From Natrarchaeobaculum sulfurireducens (GTDB taxonomy: Archaea; Halobacteriota; Halobacteria; Halobacteriales; Natrialbaceae): a stretch of 64,000 nt of DNA. The translations under genes and the position numbers were made by a program. Below are positions 37,531 to 44,865 of this stretch, piece by piece. The stretch is from assembly GCF_003430825.1 (NCBI RefSeq), contig NZ_CP024047.1, forward strand, positions 2,108,001 through 2,172,000. The letters are read 5' to 3'. A model generated the notes under the pieces. That model had not been told where the DNA came from. It was given only the letters and a program-made list of their open reading frames with translations, and searched no databases. The stretch's first letter is position 1, and each line of letters opens with the position of its first letter.

Positions 37531-37941
37531 TTACGCGATGAGGCGCCGATGCTCGACTTTCATACACCGGTCTTGAACGACTGCGCGGCCATTGGCCTCG
37601 GCCCGCGCGACCGCCTCGTCGTCGCGGATCCCCAGTTGGGTCCAGATCGAATCGACGTCGTCGCGCTCGAGTGCGTCGCCGACGATCCCCTGGACCTCCT
37701 CGCTCGGACGGAACACGCAGACGACGTCGATCTCGTCTTCGACGTCGGCCAGCGAGTCGACCGTCTCTCGGCCGAACACCTCGTCGGCAAACGGGTTGAC
37801 TGGAACAATCTCGTACCCTTGCCCGAGGAGATACGACGGGACGTCGTGTGCCGCTTTCCCCGGCGTACTCGAGCAGCCAACGACGGCAATCGTCTCGTCC
37901 TCGAGAATGTCCCGGATGGCGGCGTCGGTTTCGACTGGCAT
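37531..37941 (-). CDS. CoA-binding (YccU-type) domain protein
   Basis: 136 residues. Rossmann core with TIAVVGCSSTPGKAAHDVPSYL at the N-terminus and IWTQLGIRDDEAVARAEANG near the end, matching CoA_binding_2 proteins. Probably a small CoA-responsive protein; enzymatic role unknown. Monocistronic. Confidence 0.88.
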   Translation of the reverse strand: MPVETDAAIRDILEDETIAVVGCSSTPGKAAHDVPSYLLGQGYEIVPVNPFADEVFGRETVDSLADVEDEIDVVCVFRPSEEVQGIVGDALERDDVDSIWTQLGIRDDEAVARAEANGRAVVQDRCMKVEHRRLIA

Positions 37942-38004
37942 GCTCTGGTATTTGGGGGGCCAGGAATAACTCCTCGTCGACTGATCGCTGGTCGGTGCTG
38001 ACTC

Positions 38005-38625
38005 TCAGAGGCCAGCGGTCTCGATCGTCGGCTCGTCGCCTCCACTGTCTTCGACCGTGATCACGCCGTCGAACAGTTGTTTGAGCGTGTTCATCGTCTG
38101 TTCGTCGTGCGCCGTCGCGTCGATGACGTACAGACCCAGCGCATCAGCGCTCTGAATTCGACCGGTAAAGACGTGCAGGAACCGAAAAACGGTCTGGAGA
38201 TTCGAATACATCAGCAGCGTCGACACCGAATGCACGAGGACACGGTTGTTCCGCACGCCACGTCCCTCGTAGAACTCCTGAAGGTACTCTGAGAGGTTGA
38301 TCCCGATACCCGTCATGTCGACCGGTGACGACGCGTACTTGATCCGGGGGTCGTCGTCAACCGTGCCGATACCGCGTTGTTTCGTGACGCAGTCGACGAT
38401 GCCGAGGTGATCGGTGTTCCCCTCGAGGTTTCCGGTGAACTCCTCGAGGACCTTGTCGCCACTGTCTTTTGTCGTGACGACGATCGTCCCCTCGTTGTGA
38501 ACGATCCCGTTTCTAAGGATATCGTATGCGAGAGTACGCTTTCCCACCATCGGTGGGCCAACGATCAGAACGTTCGTTCCCGGATCGATTTCAGCCACCG
38601 GAACGTCGTCTACCAGGTCATACAT
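38005..38625 (-). CDS. RecA-superfamily ATPase (DUF7504-like)
   Basis: 206 residues. Walker A is VLIVGPPMVGKRT (about 19-31); a Walker-B-like RVLVHSVSTLLMYS lies near 135. The short RecA/KaiC-like domain occurs in many haloarchaea, sometimes as HTR-like regulators. Function unknown. Terminates 63 bp before the CoA-binding gene on the same strand. Confidence 0.75.
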   Translation of the reverse strand: MYDLVDDVPVAEIDPGTNVLIVGPPMVGKRTLAYDILRNGIVHNEGTIVVTTKDSGDKVLEEFTGNLEGNTDHLGIVDCVTKQRGIGTVDDDPRIKYASSPVDMTGIGINLSEYLQEFYEGRGVRNNRVLVHSVSTLLMYSNLQTVFRFLHVFTGRIQSADALGLYVIDATAHDEQTMNTLKQLFDGVITVEDSGGDEPTIETAGL

Positions 38626-38785
38626 GTCGGATAGTCACTAAGTTCTACAGCCGCGTCGACGACCACTACTGATACCGCTGTCCACACCTGATCTGGTAAG
38701 AAAATACAGTATCCAGAATATAGTCCTTTTGATTACTTACTAGTTGTTGATGGTTATTGGTTTTAGGGACGCACGGGGACTTGAA

Positions 38786-39643
38786 TTAGACGCCGCCGAA
38801 CTCGAGGGCACCGCGGCCAATAATAAACGCCAGCGCGGCGAGAAACATGCCGTACTTGAGCTGGACCTGTCCAGCCGTCGGATCGTCGAAGCTCCTGGCC
38901 ACACCGTAGAGCATGATCGCATCGGCCGGAACCACGACGACCAGATAGGCCGCACCGAAGTATCCGAGCAGGTACGGGATCGGGCTTGCGGCGACGCCAA
39001 CGGCCAGCAGACCCGTCGCGATGACGAGCGCACGGCGTTCCCCGACCGCGATCGGTAACGTATTCAACCCCTCCTCGAGATCCCCCTCGAGGTCCTCGAC
39101 GTCCTTGACGATCTCTCTCGTCAACGTCGCGATCGCCGCGAGAACGGCGAGAACGACGGCTGGCCCGACCTCGCCGACAGCCGCTGCCCCGAACAGGAAC
39201 GTACTTCCGACGAGGTAAGCTACCAGGGCGTTACCCAGACCGGGCAGTCCCTTGAAGTATTCGGTGTACGCCACGAGTGCGAGGAGATTGATCCCAGCGA
39301 TGGCGATTGCTACGACGGGAAGCGTGACCGCAAACCCGACCGCCATCGCGAAGAGGACGACACTAAAAACAAGCGCCCCGCGCGGACTAACCGCTCCACG
39401 CGGGATCGCCCGCTCGGGCTGGTTGATCCGGTCGATTTCCCGGTCGAAGTAGTCATTGATCGCGTTTCCAGCCCCAACAGCGAGGCCGGTTGCCGCCACG
39501 GCCGCCCCAGTCTGGAGCGGGTACGCTGTGACACCACCAGCAACAAACGAACCAATGAACGTCAACACGCTCGCTGCGATCACATTTACCGGCCGCGTCA
39601 ACTCGACTAGCCCACGAACCGTCTCCACCGCTGCCATAGCCAC
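38786..39643 (-). CDS. UbiA prenyltransferase, likely geranylgeranylglycerol-phosphate geranylgeranyltransferase
   Basis: 285 residues, eight or nine TM helices. The first Asp-rich motif is GNAINDYFDREIDRINQPERAI, the second is EIVKDVEDLEGDL, as in archaeal DGGGP synthase, which adds the second isoprenoid chain of archaeal ether lipids. Other UbiA activities cannot be excluded. Confidence 0.88.
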   Translation of the reverse strand: MAMAAVETVRGLVELTRPVNVIAASVLTFIGSFVAGGVTAYPLQTGAAVAATGLAVGAGNAINDYFDREIDRINQPERAIPRGAVSPRGALVFSVVLFAMAVGFAVTLPVVAIAIAGINLLALVAYTEYFKGLPGLGNALVAYLVGSTFLFGAAAVGEVGPAVVLAVLAAIATLTREIVKDVEDLEGDLEEGLNTLPIAVGERRALVIATGLLAVGVAASPIPYLLGYFGAAYLVVVVPADAIMLYGVARSFDDPTAGQVQLKYGMFLAALAFIIGRGALEFGGV

Positions 39644-39764
39644 CCGTCCTCAGGCGGTGTGGTTAAACGGTACGGTCTCGTCCGCTCGACGATCGATAGA
39701 CACCAACTCCCCACCACGACCCGCGACCGGTACGGCAACGGACTCGACTACCCGCGCAACGCAG

Positions 39765-39947
39765 TCACCGCCACTCCTCGAGGTCACAGAGGACATCGGC
39801 GTCTACCGAGATCCACTTGCACATCCGGTCTTCGCCAGTTGCGTCGACGGGGACGGCGGTCCAGACGCGTTCGTCGTCGGTGAGTAGTTCCAGCGGCACA
39901 CCGCTGCACTGGGCATCCTCCGGCACAGGAGCGTCGTTCACCGTCAT
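39765..39947 (-). CDS. DUF7511-like small protein
   Basis: 60 residues from ATG 39947 (MTVNDAPVPEDAQCSGVPLE). The ending MCKWISVDADVLCDLEEWR matches the WxSxDxDxxxDLxxxR tail of small haloarchaeal DUF7511 proteins. A start ten codons upstream is possible. Confidence 0.65.
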   Translation of the reverse strand: MTVNDAPVPEDAQCSGVPLELLTDDERVWTAVPVDATGEDRMCKWISVDADVLCDLEEWR

Positions 39948-40114
39948 GGTATACTCGAGTCTTGGTTCAACCCACATAGGCTACCTCCGGTAATTTTCAT
40001 CGGCTGAGAATCAAAACCGTCGTCGAGCTGGCGCTCGAGTGTGGTACGCTTGGGGATAGCAACAGCAGTCGAAATCGAGTGACTTATACAGAGTCGCCGG
40101 GAAACTGAGTGTAA

Positions 40115-40189
40115 GGGCGCTTAGCTCAGTCTGGACAGAGTGCTTGGCTTCGGACCAAGTTGTCGCGGGTTCAAATCCTGCAGCGCCCA
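40115..40189 (+). tRNA. tRNA-Arg (anticodon TCG), provirus integration site
   Basis: GGGCGCT pairs with AGCGCCC plus discriminator A. The anticodon arm CTTGG-CTTCGGA-CCAAG gives TCG, and the T arm has GGTTCAAAT. A TATA box CTTATACA lies at 40083-40090. Its last 13 bases repeat at 60346-60358, and the gene is left intact by integration. Confidence 0.97.
40177..40189 (+). repeat. attL core
   Basis: CCTGCAGCGCCCA, the 3' end of tRNA-Arg, identical to attR. Thirteen-base cores in tRNA genes are typical of integrating haloarchaeal viruses. Confidence 0.85.
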
Positions 40190-40269
40190 CTCCGAAACGG
40201 GTTGTTTCTACACTAATACTAACTTCCCAGTAGAAGCTTCTGACCGCCCGGTTTCATCGGTTTCTCCAC

Positions 40270-40288
40270 TTTGGCCCGAGGGGCCAAA
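40270..40288. terminator. Hairpin after tRNA-Arg/attL
   Basis: TTTGGCCC-GAG-GGGCCAAA is a perfect 8-bp stem followed by AAT. It could terminate the tRNA transcript or act as an operator for the early viral operon starting near 40355. Confidence 0.45.
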
Positions 40289-40354
40289 ATCTGATCCAAA
40301 CGACCAACCCGTTGCGGCACCTCGCTGTCATGCGATTCCATTCACAAACACGGG

Positions 40355-40594
40355 GTGGTCTGCGTGAGTTCCACGCCCTGGAGCCCGGTCGATCAATCGG
40401 CCTGTATTCACTGTGGAGCCCACGTCACACAGCAGTTCGCTCGTGTCTTCGGTGACGATCGCGACCGCGCCCACCGTTGCGGTGAATGCGACACCTACGC
40501 CCGTCTGAGCCGTGGCTCCGCTGCCGGGCTCGAGGTGTCAGTCCCAGACCCGGAGACGTCGAACGGTCGTCATGGAGGTGAGCCCGATGCGTAA
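40355..40594 (+). CDS. DUF7563-like zinc-finger protein, first gene of the viral early operon
   Basis: 79 residues from GTG (an internal GTG at 40364 is also possible). CIHCGAHVTQQFARVFGDDR followed by HRCGECD gives two CxxC knuckles, as in small DUF7563 zinc proteins of haloviruses and haloarchaeal plasmids. The stop overlaps the next ATG. Confidence 0.6.
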   Translation: MVCVSSTPWSPVDQSACIHCGAHVTQQFARVFGDDRDRAHRCGECDTYARLSRGSAAGLEVSVPDPETSNGRHGGEPDA

Positions 40595-40718
40595 AGCGGT
40601 GTTCGTCCCTGCGAGCGAACTGTACGACGTCTCGAGTAGGACGCCCATCGTCCATCCCGCCTACCTGGTGACTGACAACGACGTCCGTCAGACGTTCGAG
40701 GACGGTGGTTCTCAATGA
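40587..40718 (+). CDS. 43-residue viral hypothetical protein
   Basis: MRKAVFVPASELYDVSSRTP ... DVRQTFEDGGSQ. A strong Shine-Dalgarno GGAGGTGA lies at 40574-40581, 5 bp upstream of this ATG, deciding the start against the ATG at 40572. Overlaps genes on both sides by a few bases. Confidence 0.6.
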   Translation: MRKAVFVPASELYDVSSRTPIVHPAYLVTDNDVRQTFEDGGSQ

Positions 40719-40834
40719 GTCGTCTCGTCGAGTCCGACGAGTGTGAGCGGTGCGACGAGTCGATTCCGGCCACCCAGCGGCTCTGTGCGAGCTGCGCTCG
40801 AGAGGTCCGCCGTGCTCGGGGTGGTCCGCTGTGA
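40715..40834 (+). CDS. 39-residue zinc-ribbon micro-protein
   Basis: MSRLVESDECERCDESIPAT then LCASCAREVRR: two CxxC pairs spaced for zinc. ATGA overlap upstream and GTGA overlap with the following gene. Function unknown; typical of halovirus operons. Confidence 0.6.
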   Translation: MSRLVESDECERCDESIPATQRLCASCAREVRRARGGPL

Positions 40835-41346
40835 GTTCTCGAGCGTCGGAACTCGAGAGTTCGAAAGCCAGCGGGGACGCCCTCGAGGCCGACTTGATCC
40901 AGCAGATTGACGCTCTCGAGTACGTCGGTGACCGAACGGCCACTTGGCACGACGCCCGGACTACGACGCTCCTGGAGCCGAGCGAGTGGCTGCCGTTCTA
41001 CAGCATCGTCGTCGTTGAACCGGACACGCCGGTCGAGATCAAGGGCTGCCAGGTCGAGACGAGTAACGGGTCCCGCTCGACCCGCGGCCGGTTCTACGTC
41101 AAGCGTGCGGCCCACGAGCGGCTGCTCGAGGCCGCCGGGATGTACCTGTTTGTCGTCTACGTCCCGCGGCCGGGGCTTCCCCAGGTGGCTCGTGCGCTCG
41201 TGCCGGCGTCGATCGTCGACGAGTTGCTGCGCGCGAAGTGGTACGACGTTGCCGGCTCGCGCTCGGAGTCCGAGGTTGCGAAGCTCACCTGGTCGGACGT
41301 GATCGATCCGGGGACCGTCGACCTCGCAGGGGGTGAGCGGCTGTGA
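40831..41346 (+). CDS. Putative PD-(D/E)XK-type nuclease (viral paralogue A)
   Basis: 171 residues from GTG 40831. WHDAR ... PVEIKGC ... GRFYVKRAAHERLLEAAGMY ... FVVYVPRPG. The D/E-x-K candidate is VEIKG, with a preceding acidic residue in HDAR. The same skeleton appears in the protein at 47704-48141, so the provirus holds two relatives. A Holliday-junction resolvase- or restriction-like nuclease is plausible but unproven. Confidence 0.55.
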   Translation: MSSRASELESSKASGDALEADLIQQIDALEYVGDRTATWHDARTTTLLEPSEWLPFYSIVVVEPDTPVEIKGCQVETSNGSRSTRGRFYVKRAAHERLLEAAGMYLFVVYVPRPGLPQVARALVPASIVDELLRAKWYDVAGSRSESEVAKLTWSDVIDPGTVDLAGGERL

Positions 41347-41852
41347 CGGTCCACACGACCTATTTCGGCGGTGTCAGTCAGTACGAGCCGAGCGAGAGCG
41401 CTGACGTCTTCGGCGTCGTTCGTTACCCGAAAGAGTTCGTCGAGCGGGTGACTGACCGGAACATTCCGGCTGTTGCACCTCCCGAGGACCTGCTGACCGC
41501 CTACAAGACCGTCGAAGAGGCCGCCGAGGACAATGGCGAGCCGAACCCCGCCGCGATCGCGTGGAACTCGGTCAGCTACGAACGTCGTTATCTCGATTAC
41601 CTCGAGGGGCGGGGACAGCAAGCAGTCCTCGCCGAACTGGTCGAAAGAGCCTCTGAGCACGACGTCTGGCTGGTCTGCTGGGAAAAAGACGCGCGCTGGT
41701 GTCACCGTCGGTTGCTGGCGAACGTAGTCGTTGCCCAGCTCGAAGACGTCGAGATCGTCCACCATCCCGACCCGACGACGATCCCCGTCACGGAGGCGAG
41801 CGACGACGAGAGCGGCCCCACGCTGGCCGACTTCGCGTCTGGGGGTGCCTGA
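41343..41852 (+). CDS. DUF488-family protein
   Basis: 169 residues from GTG. SYERRYLDYLEGRGQQ and WLVCWEKDARWCHRRLLANVV; the CWE-x(n)-CHRRL pattern is the hallmark of DUF488, an uncharacterised family found in phages and hosts. Overlaps neighbours (GTGA, TGATG). Confidence 0.75.
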   Translation: MTVHTTYFGGVSQYEPSESADVFGVVRYPKEFVERVTDRNIPAVAPPEDLLTAYKTVEEAAEDNGEPNPAAIAWNSVSYERRYLDYLEGRGQQAVLAELVERASEHDVWLVCWEKDARWCHRRLLANVVVAQLEDVEIVHHPDPTTIPVTEASDDESGPTLADFASGGA

Positions 41853-42052
41853 TGGTCGACCTGACCGCCTTCGGCCTCGAGCCACAGGAGGCGTCAGCAG
41901 GCGACGAGAGCGACGACGTGAACCGGGATGCTGCCGAGGTCTGGTCGGCGTGTGTCGACTGCGAGTACGCCGGCTACGACGTCAAAGAGCGGACACGGTA
42001 CACCGTTCCGCTCTGTCCGACGTGCTTCGCTGACCGGGAGGGGTTGCAGTGA
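41852..42052 (+). CDS. 66-residue zinc-ribbon viral protein
   Basis: MVDLTAFGLEPQEASAGDES then CVDCEYAGYDVKE ... LCPTCFADREG: two CxxC pairs. Coupled to the Rep-type gene by a 4-bp overlap; perhaps a small regulator or accessory replication factor. Confidence 0.6.
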   Translation: MVDLTAFGLEPQEASAGDESDDVNRDAAEVWSACVDCEYAGYDVKERTRYTVPLCPTCFADREGLQ

Positions 42053-43707
42053 GTATCGACGTCTCCGACGACCCGGTGCAGTTCGACGACGTCACCGGGT
42101 CCGAAGCCGACACATTTCCGCTCCCTCGAGCCCACGGTGCAGCAGTCAGTAACCACCTCGCCGACGTCGTGAACCCGGACGCGGATCGGGCTGCTGACCG
42201 TGGCACCCTGTACGATCGAGCCCTCACCTACTGGCGTGAGCACGTCGGTGACGTCGAAGAAGAGCCGTATCTGGCTGTGGAGGACTTCGACGCCGACTGG
42301 CTGCCAGACGGCAGATACGCACTCATCTTGACGTCCTCGCGGTGGAAAGCCGGCACCGGCACGGGTGACGACTATCGAGCATACTACGAGCAGCACCTGA
42401 AGCTGCGTGAGTACGACGTCGACGACGGCGAACTGCAGCTGCGGAAGCCGCCGCTGGCGTTGCACGTCGAGATCATCCCCCAGTTCGAGCAGATGGTCTA
42501 CAAGAGCGGCGACCCGCTCGAGTGCCCGTACGGCGAGGGAACCCGGCTGCTGGGCTGGACGACGTGGGCTGAAGATCCGTTCGAGATCGAGCGGCGGATG
42601 TACGACGCCCTTCGAGCGGTGTACGGTCCCGGCGCAGTTGACCTGGACGATCGCGTCGACGAGGCCCGCCGGCTTCCGAAGGCCGAGGCGCACATCCGGT
42701 TTGACATTGACAAGAAAGCGCCGCTCATCGAGACGCTGGACCAGTCGAAAGCACTCATCGACTGGGGTGGGGATTCGCAGATCGAAGCCCACCAGAAGCG
42801 TCAGAAAGAGGGGTGGCTCGAGTGGGTATTCACGAGCGACCGCTGGCACCTGCTTGGATTCGAGCCACAGCGATACAGCACCGAGGTGAAGGTCTATCAG
42901 GCAAACGACTGGCACCGGAAGCCCCGCAGCTACTACGCTCATCATCCGAAGCTCGAGGCGTCTTACGCCGGTGTCGATCGGGGTAAACTCCCGCACGTCT
43001 CCGAGTGGGACGATGTTCTCGAGCACCTGCGGACGGTCGTCGCGACGCACGCACGATGGGCCGGTATCGAACGATCGGACCTCATCGAAGACGACTATTT
43101 CGATGGGCCACAGTCAGAGCCGTGGGACTTCGAGCGGCCGACAGGCCGCCGGCAGATGCTCAAACGTCGGTACGAGGACCTTTCGACCGACATCTACCGC
43201 GAAGCGCTCAAGGAGTCCACCACGGCCGTCTACGACATCCTGCGGGTAATCGCCGAACACGACGGTGCGAACTATGACGCCCTCGAGGAACGCACCGGGC
43301 TGGCGAGATCGACGGTGCGGTACCACGTTCGACGACTCGCCGAGGAGGGGATCGTCTACCGAAAGGGCAACCCCGTGATGGTCTACTTCGTCTCCGAGGT
43401 CGTCCTGGAGCGAGCCCGCGAGATCCTTCGCGAGGTTCGACCCGAGGACACCCCGGAGGACCGTGACGGACGGGCCGAGGAACGCCGTGAGCGCCGCGAG
43501 AAGCAACAGGAGGACGCAGACGATGACCCGGGGGGCACGGGCAACGAGAACGACGAGGACGCCAGCAGCACCGGCGGGACCGGCTTCGAGTATCTGGCCC
43601 GACTCAGTGCGTCCATCCACGACGTCGCCTATCTAATCGAGCGCGACCAGCTCGACGATCGCGACGTCCGGGTCCGTCGCGACGATCTGCCGCCACCACT
43701 GCGGTAG
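42049..43707 (+). CDS. Betapleolipovirus-type replication protein with C-terminal winged helix
   Basis: 552 residues from GTG 42049. The C-terminal wHTH is clear: AVYDILRVIAEHDGANYDAL then GLARSTVRYHVRRLAEEGIV. A long acidic, probably disordered, stretch and a final helix follow. The N-terminal 400 residues contain no rolling-circle or P-loop motif I can see. Large wHTH proteins of unknown mechanism are the predicted Rep of HRPV-3/HGPV-1/SNJ2. As the last gene of the early operon, next to a hairpin-rich region, this fits. Mechanism is inference. Confidence 0.65.
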   Translation: MSIDVSDDPVQFDDVTGSEADTFPLPRAHGAAVSNHLADVVNPDADRAADRGTLYDRALTYWREHVGDVEEEPYLAVEDFDADWLPDGRYALILTSSRWKAGTGTGDDYRAYYEQHLKLREYDVDDGELQLRKPPLALHVEIIPQFEQMVYKSGDPLECPYGEGTRLLGWTTWAEDPFEIERRMYDALRAVYGPGAVDLDDRVDEARRLPKAEAHIRFDIDKKAPLIETLDQSKALIDWGGDSQIEAHQKRQKEGWLEWVFTSDRWHLLGFEPQRYSTEVKVYQANDWHRKPRSYYAHHPKLEASYAGVDRGKLPHVSEWDDVLEHLRTVVATHARWAGIERSDLIEDDYFDGPQSEPWDFERPTGRRQMLKRRYEDLSTDIYREALKESTTAVYDILRVIAEHDGANYDALEERTGLARSTVRYHVRRLAEEGIVYRKGNPVMVYFVSEVVLERAREILREVRPEDTPEDRDGRAEERRERREKQQEDADDDPGGTGNENDEDASSTGGTGFEYLARLSASIHDVAYLIERDQLDDRDVRVRRDDLPPPLR

Positions 43708-44441
43708 GTCGTCGTTGGCCGGGTTTGTCCGGTGAATAGCTACAGCAGTCGGTTTCGTCCCTTTCTTTCACACCTGCGTGACAGTGTTCCCTGGTTTCCT
43801 ATCCGACACGTGTGTTTTTCGACGCGAATTTCACTTTCACCTGGGTGTAAGCGAGCGAATTCCCTCGAGGTTCGGCCAGTTTCGTCGCTCGAGGCGTGGA
43901 AACGAACCGGCAGAATACCGGGTTTTCAGCCCCGAAAGCGGGTGATTTGGGCCGCCGTTCGCGCACCGCGACTAGCAGGCACCCCTACGGTAAGTGCCCC
44001 TAAGGGGGCAGGGTAATTGCGCGGCGCGCAGAGCGCGCGCCGCGCTAGCGCAAAGACGTACCAGCCGATACCGGGCGGATGAGTAGGCCCTACGGCGGCC
44101 CCGCGGGATGGCGGGACCTCGATAGCTCACCTTGCCGAGTCTGCTTAGGAGGGAGGACTGATTGAAATATGCAGGTTGTGATGTAGCTCAGGACTCTTGC
44201 AGAATACAGAGCGCGAATGTGTCACAGGTAGGGGGCTGATCTGCAAAGAGAAGTGATCGGTGAGTACAGAGGGGTCACGTAGCATATCGAGGATTAGTGG
44301 TTTTTTCGTCAGTCCGTACTTTCCACCTGTCAAGAAAATATGTGATACCACCGTCACCAAGTTATATAGGAGTCTGACCTATGATGGTGTGAGTCGGTTG
44401 CGGAATTCCCGCTTTACAAGGCTCAATAGAGGTAAGTAGCC
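43708..44441. other. Hairpin-rich intergenic region, candidate viral replication origin
   Basis: A 734-bp region without a convincing ORF directly after the Rep-type gene. A perfect 11-bp stem occupies 44019-44029/44035-44045 (GCGCGGCGCGC, loop AGAGC). A 5-bp hairpin GCCCC-TAAG-GGGGC is at 43996-44009. TTTCACTTTCAC occurs at 43829-43840 and again at 58817-58828 before the int operon. A TATA-like TTATATAGG at 44363-44371 may drive the next gene. Confidence 0.45.
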
Positions 44442-44741
44442 ATGGGTGACGACCAAAACCACACAGGAGATGAAATCGAAACTGAAACTATGCGGGCTAC
44501 CCGCCGAACCGTAATCCGTGGTGCGGGTGTCGCCGGACTCCTCACCATGGGCGTCGGCACCGCCAGCGCACAACGGGGGCGGCAAGCACAGCAACAGTCA
44601 GCGGCCAGAGGAAAAGGGAAAGGGAAAGGCCCACAGCTCCCGCCGAATGCGGCACAAAGAGCCAAAGACATCATCGACATCAAATTCCCGGGTCGTGGAG
44701 GTGGTGACAACGGCGGAAACGGTGGCGGCATTGGCGGATAA
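44442..44741 (+). CDS. Tat-exported Gly/Lys/Gln-rich small secreted protein
   Basis: 99 residues. TRRTVIRGAGVAGLLTMGVG is a twin-arginine signal with probable cleavage after GTASA. The 50-residue mature part is low-complexity: RGRQAQQQSAARGKGKGKG, then GRGGGDNGGNGGGIGG. Basic composition is rare in halophile secreted proteins. A small virion or adhesion component, or cargo, are possibilities. Confidence 0.65.
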   Translation: MGDDQNHTGDEIETETMRATRRTVIRGAGVAGLLTMGVGTASAQRGRQAQQQSAARGKGKGKGPQLPPNAAQRAKDIIDIKFPGRGGGDNGGNGGGIGG

Positions 44742-44865
44742 GCCGATACGCGGGCAACAGCGGGTTCTTTTCGCAAATGATCAATCACTAACTGTGAGAT
44801 ACCGACCAGCAGAATCATCGGTCTCGGCGTAATACCAATGGGCCTTTGTGCTGCACTCATCCTCT

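Noticed and set aside
43732-44016. 94-aa plus ORF after the Rep-type gene
   Set aside because: Basic, non-halophile composition and overlap with hairpin region; more likely noncoding.
44145-44360. 71-aa minus ORF
   Set aside because: No start context, no composition signal, sits in the promoter region of the Tat-exported protein.
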